The translations under genes and the position numbers were made by a program. Below are positions 1-8,255 of a stretch of 64,000 nucleotides of DNA, piece by piece (within the stretch, counting starts at the first letter, position 1; every line of letters starts with the position of its first letter). This DNA comes from Flavobacterium sp. Root420 (lineage in GTDB: Bacteria; Bacteroidota; Bacteroidia; Flavobacteriales; Flavobacteriaceae). The notes beneath the pieces were generated by a model that was not told the DNA's origin, did no database searches, and saw only the letters and a list, made by a program, of their open reading frames with translations. The DNA is taken from assembly GCF_001427905.1 (NCBI RefSeq), contig NZ_LMEF01000033.1, forward strand, positions 1-64,000. Reading direction: 5' to 3'.

Positions 1-331
1 AAGCATTGGTAAAAGCATTGGTAAGTCCAATTGACTCATCCTTTTTGATCCTGTTTCTGTGATTATAAAGGTTTATTTCACTGCTGTCCTGAATACACAA
101 AACAGATTTATCTTCAACGCAGCTTACACAATTAAAAGACATGTTCTTTATAATATCAGCTTCACTAACATTATCATTTTGTAAAAATCGGTAAATCACT
201 TTGGCTTCAGCGTCACTTTCTGCTAATTGTCTTATCGAATAAATACTATTAGCAAACAAGCGATTGAGAATAGAATTACCTCTATTCAACAATCGCTTGT
301 CTTTTAAATTTTTAAAATATCTAGTCTGCAC
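1..331 (-). CDS. IS4-family transposase, N-terminal part (runs off window)
   Basis: About 110 residues read on the minus strand from a GTG start; the rest lies beyond the left edge. Three codons upstream of the GTG is an in-frame TGA, so this is the only plausible start. The segment has the look of the Tn5/IS50-type DNA-binding region (KDKRLLNRG, then AEAKVIYRFLQND) followed by CIQDSSEINLYNH. That last stretch matches the region of the first catalytic Asp of the DDE triad in IS4-family enzymes. Whether the element is intact cannot be judged because the other end is not in the window. The terminal inverted repeat should lie between this start and about position 380, but I could not identify it without the second end. 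Confidence 0.75.
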   Translation of the reverse strand, partial: MQTRYFKNLKDKRLLNRGNSILNRLFANSIYSIRQLAESDAEAKVIYRFLQNDNVSEADIIKNMSFNCVSCVEDKSVLCIQDSSEINLYNHRNRIKKDESIGLTNAFTNA

Positions 332-347
332 TTTTTCTCAAATATAA

Positions 348-842
348 TTAAAAAAAAATATTTGTGTCCAGACGGTAGGCTAAAAAACCTTGTTTTTCTA
401 AATCGGGAGATACCGCTGCTATCCCTAACGCAGACTTGGGTAAATTGAGGTTTTCGGTATCTATTTTTCTATCTTATGCTCTGCCAACCAAACAGAATCA
501 TTTGCTTTTGTTGTATAATTCCATAAAATCTCTCTGTTAATATTTCTAGATACAAGCAATTTGCCATTTTGGACTTTCCATTCTTCATTATAAAATTTTA
601 AAACATGGATAACATTTTGAACATGAGTCTTAGAAAGTAAATCTGGCGCATCGATAAGTTCATCTTGTTGAAAAACAATTAGGAATGTATTTTACATATT
701 TATAATTTGATATTCTTTTATTCCATGTTTCTTCTCGTCTTTCATGAATTCTATCTGAATTAAAATACCATTTTTGAAAAAGAAATTTTCCTACTATAAT
801 TAAAACAAAAGCTAAAAATATAATTACTAGTTTTTTCTTCAT
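348..842 (-). pseudogene. Decayed small membrane-anchored protein, two frameshifts
   Basis: The reading opens with MKKKLVIIFLAFVLIIVGKF, an N-terminal membrane anchor or signal. It stops in frame 1 after 60 codons (TGA at 660-662). A second frame takes over without a gap of sense (FQQDELIDAPDLL through NDSVWLAEHKIEK) and ends at 461-463. A third frame carries on to TAA at 348-350 (NLNLPKSALGIAAVSPDL). The three pieces read like one protein of about 160 residues broken by two indels. The start overlaps the stop of the DUF1444 gene by four bases (ATGA), as expected for a coupled gene pair. The transposase starts only 16 bp beyond the last stop, so the 3' end may also have been cut by the insertion. 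Family not recognised. A sequencing error is possible for either shift. Confidence 0.55.
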
Positions 843-1621
843 AACACTTCAAACTTTCCATTTCGCAATTCAAATATTTTATCAGAAACGATATGATTAC
901 CAGTTTCATTAATGTTTTTTACCGAATCATAAAGTCGATGCAAATTCTTAGAGTCTTTACTTCCTGTTATTAATAATACATCTCTTGAAGGAATTCCAAT
1001 AACAATATTACCAGCTACCAAAAAATTCTCATGATTCCAAATATTTAATAAAATTAAACTTGATTCATAATTTCCACCAGCTGTCAACATAAAATATCCA
1101 TTTTCGCCATGACGTTTCATTTCGAAGTTATTTGAAAGATTTTCAAGTGCCTTTTCTCTTAAATTTTCAATTGAAAAATTTATCTCTTCTAAATTATCTT
1201 TGGAGATATAATGAATTGAATTTTCACGGTCTTCAACGTAGAAAATAATTAATTCTTCATTGTAAAATTCGTAAATGTGATTTTTTTCAAAATCAGTATT
1301 TATCTCTTCTAAACTTTGTATAAATCTTCTGTCCTTAACAACAGGTAGAATTCTTTCTTCATCTAACAGTTCTTTTGGCAGAAACATTGCAGATAGACCA
1401 TTTACATATTTTTCAATAATCTCTTTAATAAATTTTGAGTCATTTATGTATTCTGAATAGGCATTATTTAAAAAGTGCTGATGTTTGCCTTCATTAAATT
1501 CACTTTCAACATCAAGTTCATTTATTAAAGTAATTTTTAATCCTTTGACTTTTTTAGCCAATTGCTTAGCAAATTTTGTAGAAAACTCAGTTTCAGAAAG
1601 TAACTTCTTTTTAAAAAACAT
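839..1621 (-). CDS. DUF1444 family protein (YtpQ-like)
   Basis: A 260-residue soluble protein without signal peptide. The C-terminal half has the pattern I associate with DUF1444/YtpQ: a TAGGNYESSLIL stretch near residue 185, then a hydrophobic beta segment and PSRDVLLITGSKD near residue 212. The biochemical role of the family is not established. It overlaps the following decayed gene by four bases, suggesting the two were translated together. No obvious -7 element stands out immediately upstream. The nearest upstream structure is the long hairpin at 1657-1688, which separates it from cydB. Confidence 0.7.
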   Translation of the reverse strand: MFFKKKLLSETEFSTKFAKQLAKKVKGLKITLINELDVESEFNEGKHQHFLNNAYSEYINDSKFIKEIIEKYVNGLSAMFLPKELLDEERILPVVKDRRFIQSLEEINTDFEKNHIYEFYNEELIIFYVEDRENSIHYISKDNLEEINFSIENLREKALENLSNNFEMKRHGENGYFMLTAGGNYESSLILLNIWNHENFLVAGNIVIGIPSRDVLLITGSKDSKNLHRLYDSVKNINETGNHIVSDKIFELRNGKFEVL

Positions 1622-1656
1622 AAATTATTAATACTTTTAAATTGTATTTATCTATT

Positions 1657-1688
1657 GACCAGCGGTTGGTTTTAACCAACCGCTGGTC
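1657..1688. terminator. Perfect 15-bp inverted repeat between cydB and DUF1444 gene
   Basis: Two perfect 15-base arms (gaccagcggttggtt and its complement) around a 2-base loop. The element lies about 150 bp beyond the cydB stop and 36 bp before the DUF1444 start. It could be a terminator for read-through from cydAB or a mobile palindrome. A T-run is weak on both sides. Confidence 0.55.
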
Positions 1689-1761
1689 AAAAATTTTCTC
1701 TCTCCTTTAGTCAAATATAATAACATTTTTACTAAAGCTACTTCAATCTAAAATTAAAAAA

Positions 1762-1781
1762 CCGTTGATTAAAACCAACGG
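1762..1781 (-). terminator. Likely intrinsic terminator of cydAB
   Basis: On the minus strand the arms ccgttg and caacgg (6 bp) enclose an 8-base loop, followed at once by a run of six T and then AATTTT. It lies 56 bp past the cydB stop codon, the right place to end the cydAB transcript. Confidence 0.6.
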
Positions 1782-1836
1782 CTATTCATATAAATTAATT
1801 CGTGAAAATTTGTGTAATTCGTGGCAAAAAAACATT

Positions 1837-2913
1837 TTAATGCTCTCCATACCCAACATCATCCATCTTCCCGTTAAAAACACGATATTGAATAATAAAA
1901 TAAATAATTACCAAAAACAAAGCGATAAAAAACCAACTCAGACCAGCGTTCAAACCATATTCTCCAGCAGCAGTATTATAAATTGTTAAGGACGGATTTA
2001 CATTATTCGTCGAAGGCAAAACATTCGGGAAAATGGAAACAGCAGTTGAAGCAAATCCTCCAACCAAAAACAAAGTGGAGAATATAAAGGCCTGGCCGTC
2101 TTTTTTGAAGGAACGCACTTTGAATAATCCTAAAATACCAACAAAAGTCATGATTGGGAAAAACCAAAGAATTGGGTTTTCAATAAAATTACGAAACGGT
2201 TGAGGTTCGATAAAGTGCCAAATTCCTAAAGAGATGAAAACTAAAATAAGTAAGACAATATTCAGTTTAAAAACGATATTTTTAAGTTGTTCATTTAAAG
2301 ATGAATTGGTTTTAAAAATAATCCAGTTCGCACCGTGAATCGTTAAAGCCACAACACTAACAATCCCGAGGAAAAGCGTAAACCAATCTATAATTCCCAA
2401 TTCATTTGCCTGCGGGCTGAAGGTTGGATTCCATAAAGGCAAAAAGAAAAAATGGGGTTCCTGCGTTGAAACTCCGTTTTGCACCATTCCAAGGTTGACA
2501 CCGCGAACAATATTTCCCAAAGCAATTCCGAAAAACAAAGCCAAAAGCAAACTCGCAATTCCGAATGCTTTATCCCAAATCGCTTCCCACATCGGGTGAT
2601 GCACCTGTCCGCGCATTTCTAATCCGATCGCACGGAAAATCAAAAGCCATAAAATCATTATCAACGGCAAATAAAATCCGCTGAAAGAGGAGGCATATAA
2701 AGTTGGAAAAGCAAAAAACAAAACACCCCCGGCGGCGATAATCCAAACTTCATTGGCATCCCAAAACGGACCAATCGCGTTTGTTATTGCTTTTTTATCT
2801 TTTTCTGTATTGGCAAAAAACAAATGAATAATTCCTGCTCCAAAATCATAACCGTCCAATACAATATAAACGGCCAAAATTCCCATTAAAACTACGTACC
2901 AAAAAAATTCCAT
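1837..2913 (-). CDS. cydB: Cytochrome bd ubiquinol oxidase subunit II
   Basis: A 358-residue, highly hydrophobic protein that starts MEFFWYVVLMGILAVYIVLD and continues GYDFGAG, the characteristic opening of CydB. It also has the conserved NEVWIIAAGG segment near residue 54. CydB pairs with CydA in the inner-membrane cytochrome bd oxidase, which reduces oxygen to water with electrons from quinol without pumping protons. It helps respiration at low oxygen or under nitrosative and sulfide stress. Its start lies 2 bp after the cydA stop, so the two form a bicistronic operon. No small third subunit (CydX-like) was visible downstream. Length is normal for the family. Confidence 0.96.
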   Translation of the reverse strand: MEFFWYVVLMGILAVYIVLDGYDFGAGIIHLFFANTEKDKKAITNAIGPFWDANEVWIIAAGGVLFFAFPTLYASSFSGFYLPLIMILWLLIFRAIGLEMRGQVHHPMWEAIWDKAFGIASLLLALFFGIALGNIVRGVNLGMVQNGVSTQEPHFFFLPLWNPTFSPQANELGIIDWFTLFLGIVSVVALTIHGANWIIFKTNSSLNEQLKNIVFKLNIVLLILVFISLGIWHFIEPQPFRNFIENPILWFFPIMTFVGILGLFKVRSFKKDGQAFIFSTLFLVGGFASTAVSIFPNVLPSTNNVNPSLTIYNTAAGEYGLNAGLSWFFIALFLVIIYFIIQYRVFNGKMDDVGYGEH

Positions 2914-2915
2914 AC

Positions 2916-4304
2916 CTATATTTTTTCTGTTGAAAGGTCCACATTATGAGGTCCTTTATTGATAATTTTTCCAATCAAAAGCAAAAACAGCATTCCGAGT
3001 AAAAGGTACAATCCGATAAAACCTAATAAAGTAAACAAGGTATTTCCGGACGAAACGGTGGGTGATGCGCCTGCTGCAGTTCGCATTAAATTGTAAACCA
3101 GCCATGGTTGTCTTCCTAACTCGGCAGTATACCAGCCTGTAGTATTCGCGATATACGGAAACGGCATCATAAACATAAGCGACCATAAAATCCATTTGGT
3201 CTCAAACAATTTTCCTCTGATTAATTGAAAAAGAGAAAGGACCATCAAACCAATAAATACCGTTCCAAGTCCCACCATAATATGATAGGCATAATACAAA
3301 CCTGAAATATTAGTTGGATGCAGATCTTCTTCAAACTGATCTAAACCCTTAATTTCCTGATCCCAATTTCCATACGTCAGGAAACTTAAAATATTCGGAA
3401 CCGCGATTTTATTGTCCAGTTTTTTATCTTTTACATCGGGCTGACCGATTAAGACAATTTCAGAACCTTTTTTCTCGGTATGAAAAATCCCTTCCATCGC
3501 AGCAAAAGTTACAGGTTGGTATTTCACCACATTTTTCGCCAATAAATCTCCCGTTGGAACGGCCACAATTATACTCGAAATCAATCCGAAAACAACACCT
3601 GTTTTAAGAAATAATCTCCCGAAGGAAACATTCTTCTGACTCAAAATATAAAAAGCACCAATTCCGGCCACAACAAAAGAACTCGTAACCAAAGAAGCAG
3701 CCTGATTGTGCAAATAAGAAGGCCAAAGCCACGGATTCAGGAATAAAGCTTTAAAATTCGTCAGTACAAATTTTCCGTTTTCGAGAATTTCATATCCCAC
3801 CGGATTCTGCATCCAGGAATGTGTGGCTATAATTAAATAACCGCTGGCCCAGGAACCAATCATGATTAGCACGCCGGTTACAAAATGCCATTTATGTCCG
3901 AGGAGTTTCTCTCCAAATAAAAATATACCCAAAAATGAAGATTCTAAGAAGAAAGAGAACATTCCTTCCATCGCTAAAGTCTGACCAATAATGCCACCGG
4001 TTAATTCAGAAAATTTAGCCCAATTGGTTCCGAATTGAAACTCCATTGGAATTCCGGTAACCACGCCCATTGCAAAATTCAGGGCAAAAATTTTCATCCA
4101 GAAATGTGTGGCGTGATTGTATTGTTCGTTTTGAGTTTTAAGATATTTCCATTTGAAATAAACAATGATCAAAGAAAGACCCATTGTAAGTTGCGGAAAA
4201 AGATAGTGAAAGGTAATAGTGAAGGCAAATTGCATTCGGTCATAAAAAAGCATTTCTTCCATTATAGTGGTATTTGTTTTATGAAGTTCCACAAATTTAC
4301 CCAT
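2916..4304 (-). CDS. cydA: Cytochrome bd ubiquinol oxidase subunit I
   Basis: A 462-residue membrane protein. It carries H33 in TFHYLFP (equivalent to the heme-ligand His19 of E. coli CydA), E113 in AMEGMFSFFLESSF, H199 in PSYLHNQAAS (the His186 equivalent) and the GRQPW motif near the C-terminus. It is about 60 residues shorter than E. coli CydA, as in the short Q-loop type of bd oxidase. It forms the quinol-oxidising, heme-bearing half of the complex with CydB. The start shown gives 14 extra residues; Met15 (ATG at 4262) puts MEEMLFYDRMQFA at the N-terminus and may be the true start. An AAAGGAGGAG stretch lies 16 bases before the upstream ATG, too far for normal Shine-Dalgarno use. Confidence 0.95.
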   Translation of the reverse strand: MGKFVELHKTNTTIMEEMLFYDRMQFAFTITFHYLFPQLTMGLSLIIVYFKWKYLKTQNEQYNHATHFWMKIFALNFAMGVVTGIPMEFQFGTNWAKFSELTGGIIGQTLAMEGMFSFFLESSFLGIFLFGEKLLGHKWHFVTGVLIMIGSWASGYLIIATHSWMQNPVGYEILENGKFVLTNFKALFLNPWLWPSYLHNQAASLVTSSFVVAGIGAFYILSQKNVSFGRLFLKTGVVFGLISSIIVAVPTGDLLAKNVVKYQPVTFAAMEGIFHTEKKGSEIVLIGQPDVKDKKLDNKIAVPNILSFLTYGNWDQEIKGLDQFEEDLHPTNISGLYYAYHIMVGLGTVFIGLMVLSLFQLIRGKLFETKWILWSLMFMMPFPYIANTTGWYTAELGRQPWLVYNLMRTAAGASPTVSSGNTLFTLLGFIGLYLLLGMLFLLLIGKIINKGPHNVDLSTEKI

Positions 4305-4422
4305 TAAAACCCGAAATCTCCTCCTTTAAAAAAAGTTTATATGCTTGTATTTGTTAAACTTTTCAACAATTTGAAAAGTAAAATTCACACTTGTAGTTTG
4401 AGACAACTTTGTCAAAGTTTAT

Positions 4423-4519
4423 CATTTCGACCTACGGAGAAATCCTCGCAAATAACTCCGCAAAGAGAAGCCAATCTTTGTCGAGCTTCTAACGAGGATT
4501 TCTCCTTCCTCGAAATGAC
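4423..4519. repeat. Imperfect inverted-repeat element with catttcga ends
   Basis: Two arms of about 27 bases (starting catttcgacctacggagaa and ending ttcctcgaaatgac) are near-complements around a loop of about 40 bases. The arrangement resembles REP-like intergenic palindromes common in Bacteroidota. It sits between the divergently placed cydA start and the HD gene stop. No gene is visible in 4305-4722. Confidence 0.6.
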
Positions 4520-4591
4520 AAGATTGAGTATAGGAATATTTTTTTTAGACAAAAATCAAAAATATTTTCTCAAAATAAATATGCGTATGTC

Positions 4592-4724
4592 AAACATAGC
4601 CCGCGGTTTCAACCACGGGGACACAATGCATATATCCCGTTTCTCCCTGACGTACGGTTCCAACCTCGGGAACGCATGCGTAATTACCATACGTTTCCCA
4701 CGGTTGAAACCGTGGGCTATGTTT
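4592..4724. repeat. Pair of 28-base palindromic units in inverted orientation
   Basis: A 28-base unit at 4592-4619 (aaacatagcccgcggtttca...) recurs inverted at 4697-4724 with three mismatches. Each unit is itself hairpin-forming (cccacggttgaaaccgtggg in the right copy). The right copy ends on the stop codon of the HD gene. This is the layout of a REPIN-like doublet. No REP-associated transposase is seen in the window. Confidence 0.65.
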
Positions 4725-5316
4725 AATCATCTTTCAAAATTCCTTTTTCAACACTTTCATTTATCAAACCTTCAGCGTAATTCCATAAAGTTGTGGAGCC
4801 TTCTTTTATGATGCTCTTTTTTTCGTAAACCTTTTTATAAGACACACCAAACTCTTTCCAGGTTCCTCCGTCGTTGGAGGTATTTTGCAATAAGGGTTCT
4901 AATCTGTCCATTGATTTTGCGAATTTGGCTTCGTTGGTTTCGCCTGCTTCAAATTCTTCCCAAATGGCGATCATATCCTCAGCCTGTTTCTTTGGAAGCA
5001 AACCAAAAATACGGTTCGCCGCTAATCGTTCTTCATCTGTATTCAAATGATTTTTTACTGTATCGTAAATAAACACATCGCCAGCATCGATTTCTACTAT
5101 ATCATGGATCAAAACCATTTTTACTACTTTCAAAACATCAATCGGTTGATCGGAATGTTCAGCCAGAACAATCGCCATTAAAGCCAAATGCCAGCTGTGT
5201 TCGGCATCATTTTTATTTCGGTCGCTATTAAAGAGTTTCGTTTTTCGCTGAATGTATTTTACTTTATCAATTTCTTTTATAAAAGCAATTTGATCTAATA
5301 AGTCTGCTGTGTTCAT
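4723..5316 (-). CDS. HD-domain hydrolase, HDDC2/YfbR-like
   Basis: A 197-residue cytosolic protein. The metal-binding pattern of the HD superfamily is visible: H40 in NDAEHSWHLALMA, then the HD pair in VLIHDIVEIDAGD near residue 71. Spacing and length fit the YfbR/HDDC2 branch, whose characterised members are 5'-deoxynucleotidases. Substrate here is inferred only from the branch. The stop codon is embedded in the inverted repeat at 4697-4724. The gene appears monocistronic, with a 300-bp repeat-rich space before the sulfur gene cluster on the other strand. Confidence 0.8.
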   Translation of the reverse strand: MNTADLLDQIAFIKEIDKVKYIQRKTKLFNSDRNKNDAEHSWHLALMAIVLAEHSDQPIDVLKVVKMVLIHDIVEIDAGDVFIYDTVKNHLNTDEERLAANRIFGLLPKKQAEDMIAIWEEFEAGETNEAKFAKSMDRLEPLLQNTSNDGGTWKEFGVSYKKVYEKKSIIKEGSTTLWNYAEGLINESVEKGILKDD

Positions 5317-5359
5317 AATGTTTAGTGTAGAGTCGTAAAATTACGCAGATTTTTTTTTC

Positions 5360-5510
5360 ACCATATAAGTTATATAAGTTCATTTAATTGCGGTGCGTTA
5401 TAATTGCTTATATAACTTATATGGTAAAAAAAACATAACGATTTATGATCTCATATAATTTCAGCACGATTTAGACTCCAACTTATAATTACTTATATGA
5501 CTTATATGGT
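5360..5510. repeat. Three copies of an A+T-rich 19-bp word, two forming a hairpin
   Basis: The 19-base word accatataagttatataag at 5360-5378 is perfectly complementary to 5407-5425, giving a long hairpin. A third copy with one change lies at 5492-5510 in the same orientation as the second. The stretch 5317-5618 holds no gene otherwise. Confidence 0.7.
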
Positions 5511-5585
5511 AAAACCCGCCAAATGTTTTTCCGCAAAAAGTGAATTTCTGTAACATTAGTCACTTATTTTCCGAAAAAACAAAGT

Positions 5586-5593
5586 TACCTTTG
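5586..5593 (+). promoter_or_regulatory. Bacteroidota -7 promoter element for the sulfur cluster
   Basis: TTACCTTTG contains TAccTTTG, matching the Bacteroidota -7 consensus TAnnTTTG. It lies 25 bp before the ATG of the metallo-beta-lactamase/rhodanese gene, a normal leader length. Confidence 0.6.
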
Positions 5594-5618
5594 TGGAACT
5601 TATTTTAGATTTCATATC

Positions 5619-7034
5619 ATGAAAATTGAACAAATTTACACCGGATGCCTTGCGCAGGGTGCCTACTATATAACGTCAAACGGAGAAGCTGCGATAATTG
5701 ATCCGCTTAGAGAAATTCAGCCTTATTTGGATCGTTTGGAACGCGATGCCGTTAAGCTGAAATACATCTTTGAAACGCATTTCCATGCTGATTTCGTTTC
5801 TGGTCATATTGATTTAAGCAAAGAGACCGAAGCTCCAATTGTTTACGGACCAAATGCGGCCTGTGAATTTGATTGTATTTCTGCTAAAGACGGACAAGAA
5901 TTTAAAATCGGGAAAATTACAATCAAAGCGTTACATACTCCAGGTCACACCATGGAAAGCACGACTTATTTATTGATTGACGAAAACGGAAAAGATCATG
6001 CGATTTTTTCTGGAGACACTTTATTTATAGGCGATGTTGGCCGTCCGGATTTAGCACAAAAAGCAGCCGGAATGACACAGGATCAATTGGCGGGAATTTT
6101 ATTTCATTCTTTAAGAGATAAAATAATGACTTTGGCTAATGACATAATCGTTTATCCGGCGCACGGTGCGGGAAGTGCCTGCGGAAAAAACATGAGCAAA
6201 GAAACGGTTTCGACCATCGGAAATCAGAAAGCAACGAATTATGCTTTGCGTGCCGATATGACCGAAGCCGAATTTATCGAAGAAGTTACCGATGGATTAT
6301 TACCTCCTCCAGCTTATTTCAGCATGAACGTAGCCATGAATAAAGGCGGTTACGAAAGCTTCGAATCGGTTTTGCATAACGGAATGAAAGCAATTGATGT
6401 TAAAGATTTTGAGGCTGTCGCCGAAGAAACCGGAGCATTGATTTTAGATACCCGAAAAAGCGGTGACTTTTATAAAGGATTTATTCCGCAATCTATTAAT
6501 ATTGGAGTCAACGGCGATTTTGCACCCTGGGTTGGAACTTTAATTGCCAATGTAAAACAACCAATTATATTAGTAACCGAAAATGGTTTGGAAGAAGAAA
6601 CTGTAACCCGTTTAAGTCGTGTGGGTTTTGATTCGATTATCGGACATTTGAATGGAGGTTTTGAAGCCTGGCAAAAAGCAGGTTTTGAAGTGGATACGGT
6701 TAACCGAATCTCAGCAGAACAATTTGCCAGTAAATTTAATATCAAAGAAGATAAAGTTGTGGATGTTCGTAAAGAAACGGAATATGAAGCAGAACATATC
6801 GAGGATGCTTACAGTAAACCTTTAGCCTATATTAATGATTGGGTAAAAGATATTAATCCGAACGAGCATTTTTACCTGCATTGCGCTGGTGGATACCGAA
6901 GTATGATTGCAGCGTCAATTTTACAAGCGCGCGGTTTCAGAAATTTTACCGAAATTGACGGAGGTTTTGGAGCCATTGCAAAAACAAATATCCCAAAATC
7001 AGATTTCGTTTATCAAAGCAAAGTATTAAAATAA
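5619..7034 (+). CDS. CstB-like persulfide dioxygenase-rhodanese fusion
   Basis: 471 residues in three parts. Residues 1-250 form a metallo-beta-lactamase domain with THFHADF (H54, H56, D58), HTPGHTME, GDTLFIGDVGRPDL and YPAHGAGSACG, as in ETHE1-type persulfide dioxygenases. Residues about 255-360 form a rhodanese-like domain without a catalytic Cys. Residues about 365-465 form a second rhodanese domain with C422 in HCAGGYRS. This order of dioxygenase, inactive rhodanese and active rhodanese is that of staphylococcal CstB, which oxidises persulfide and makes thiosulfate. The HxHxDH motif here ends in Phe rather than His. Two YeeE/YedE-type permease genes follow, supporting a role in reactive sulfur handling. 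No sulfide:quinone reductase gene is nearby. Confidence 0.88.
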   Translation: MKIEQIYTGCLAQGAYYITSNGEAAIIDPLREIQPYLDRLERDAVKLKYIFETHFHADFVSGHIDLSKETEAPIVYGPNAACEFDCISAKDGQEFKIGKITIKALHTPGHTMESTTYLLIDENGKDHAIFSGDTLFIGDVGRPDLAQKAAGMTQDQLAGILFHSLRDKIMTLANDIIVYPAHGAGSACGKNMSKETVSTIGNQKATNYALRADMTEAEFIEEVTDGLLPPPAYFSMNVAMNKGGYESFESVLHNGMKAIDVKDFEAVAEETGALILDTRKSGDFYKGFIPQSINIGVNGDFAPWVGTLIANVKQPIILVTENGLEEETVTRLSRVGFDSIIGHLNGGFEAWQKAGFEVDTVNRISAEQFASKFNIKEDKVVDVRKETEYEAEHIEDAYSKPLAYINDWVKDINPNEHFYLHCAGGYRSMIAASILQARGFRNFTEIDGGFGAIAKTNIPKSDFVYQSKVLK

Positions 7035-7172
7035 AGGTTCTGAGTTGCTAAGATTCTAAGGTTCTAAGATTTTTTGACCTTAAAGCTTAATAATTCATAA
7101 CCTAAAAAAAATAAAACGACAAAGGTTTTTACCTTAGTAACTTAGAATCTTAGCACCTTAGAACCTTAAAAA
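7035..7172. repeat. Long imperfect hairpin built from 8-bp CTAAGNNT repeats
   Basis: Bases about 7037-7071 repeat an 8-bp unit (gttctaag, attctaag). Bases about 7128-7168 carry the reverse complement (cttagaat, cttagcac, cttagaac). The arms face each other across about 55 bp, so the transcript could fold into one long hairpin between the dioxygenase and the first permease gene. The last unit ends just before the start codon at 7174. Confidence 0.7.
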
Positions 7173-7173
7173 T

Positions 7174-7737
7174 ATGCTAGAAATTATAAAAGAACCTTGG
7201 CCTTGGTACGTTGCGGGGCCGTTAATTGGACTGACTGTTCCTATTTTGTTGATTATCGGAAATAAATCTTTCGGGATTAGTTCATCCTTGCGACATATTT
7301 GCGCAGCTTGTATTCCCGCAAATATTTCGTTTTTTAAATACGACTGGAAAAAAGAAAGCTGGAATTTATTCTTCGTTTTCGGAATTTTCCTTGGTGGAAT
7401 TATCGCAGGTTATCTTTTATCCAATCCAAATGCGGTTGAAATTACACCACAGCTTTCTGAACAATTGGCTTCTTATGGAATAACAGATCATTCGGGATTG
7501 TTGCCGAAAGAACTTTTTTCATGGGAAAGTTTATTCACGCTTCGTGGTTTTATCATGATTGTGGTGGGTGGATTTTTAGTTGGTTTCGGAACGCGTTACG
7601 CGGGCGGATGCACGAGCGGACATGCGATTATGGGAATTTCAAATTTACAATGGCCTTCATTGGTAGCGACAATCTGTTTTATGATTGGCGGTTTTATTAT
7701 GGCGAATTTGATTTTACCTTATATTCTATCACTTTAA
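7174..7737 (+). CDS. YeeE/YedE family permease, first half
   Basis: A 187-residue membrane protein with about five hydrophobic segments and the family signature GTRYAGGCTSGHAIMG near residue 140. YeeE/YedE (DUF395) proteins move thiosulfate or related sulfur compounds through the inner membrane, with conserved cysteines thought to relay the substrate. Here the permease is encoded as two half-length genes; the second starts 10 bp after this stop. The cluster with a persulfide dioxygenase supports sulfur transport. Direction and substrate are not evident from sequence. Confidence 0.87.
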   Translation: MLEIIKEPWPWYVAGPLIGLTVPILLIIGNKSFGISSSLRHICAACIPANISFFKYDWKKESWNLFFVFGIFLGGIIAGYLLSNPNAVEITPQLSEQLASYGITDHSGLLPKELFSWESLFTLRGFIMIVVGGFLVGFGTRYAGGCTSGHAIMGISNLQWPSLVATICFMIGGFIMANLILPYILSL

Positions 7738-7747
7738 AATTTCAAAA

Positions 7748-8227
7748 ATGAATACTTTAGAAAATAAAAATATTGATACAGAAGGAATCAATGGAAGTCA
7801 AATTAAAGATTCGGGATTCTCAAACCTAAAATATCTTTTGGTGGGCATCTTTTTCGGAATTGTATTCGTAAAAGCCGAAATCATCAGCTGGTTCCGTATA
7901 CAGGAAATGTTTCAATTACAGTCTTTCTTTATGTATGGCGTGATTGGAAGTGCCGTTGTGGTTGGAATAATTTCAGTACAGATCATTAAAAGATTTAATA
8001 TTAAAACCATTCAGGGCGAAAAAATCGAAATTCAGCCAAAGGTTTTTAGTAAAGGTCAAATTTACGGTGGATTAATGTTCGGATTTGGATGGGCCATTAC
8101 CGGAGCTTGTCCTGGACCTTTGTTTGCGCAAATAGGAACTGGAGTTACTGTTATTGTGATTACTTTATTAAGTGCGATTGCAGGAACCTGGTTTTATGGT
8201 TTGATTAAAGACAAATTGCCTCATTAA
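7748..8227 (+). CDS. YeeE/YedE family permease, second half
   Basis: 159 residues. About 25 polar N-terminal residues precede four or so hydrophobic segments. The family motif appears as GFGWAITGACPGPLFAQIG near residue 115, including the conserved Cys of the second half of fused YeeE proteins. It presumably pairs with the product of the gene 10 bp upstream to make one transporter. It is the last gene of the persulfide/sulfur cluster; a GNAT gene follows after 28 bp and may be co-transcribed. Confidence 0.87.
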   Translation: MNTLENKNIDTEGINGSQIKDSGFSNLKYLLVGIFFGIVFVKAEIISWFRIQEMFQLQSFFMYGVIGSAVVVGIISVQIIKRFNIKTIQGEKIEIQPKVFSKGQIYGGLMFGFGWAITGACPGPLFAQIGTGVTVIVITLLSAIAGTWFYGLIKDKLPH

Positions 8228-8255
8228 TTCCTAATATCATAGTTAGACTTCAAAA

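Noticed and set aside
4320-4329. AAAGGAGGAG as Shine-Dalgarno site of cydA
   Set aside because: It lies 16 bases from the first ATG and far more from the likelier start at 4262; spacing is unsuitable and the organism group rarely uses such sites.
4341-4811. Plus-strand open frame of 156 codons
   Set aside because: It runs through intergenic palindromes into the end of the HD gene on the other strand; composition and lack of any motif mark it as chance.
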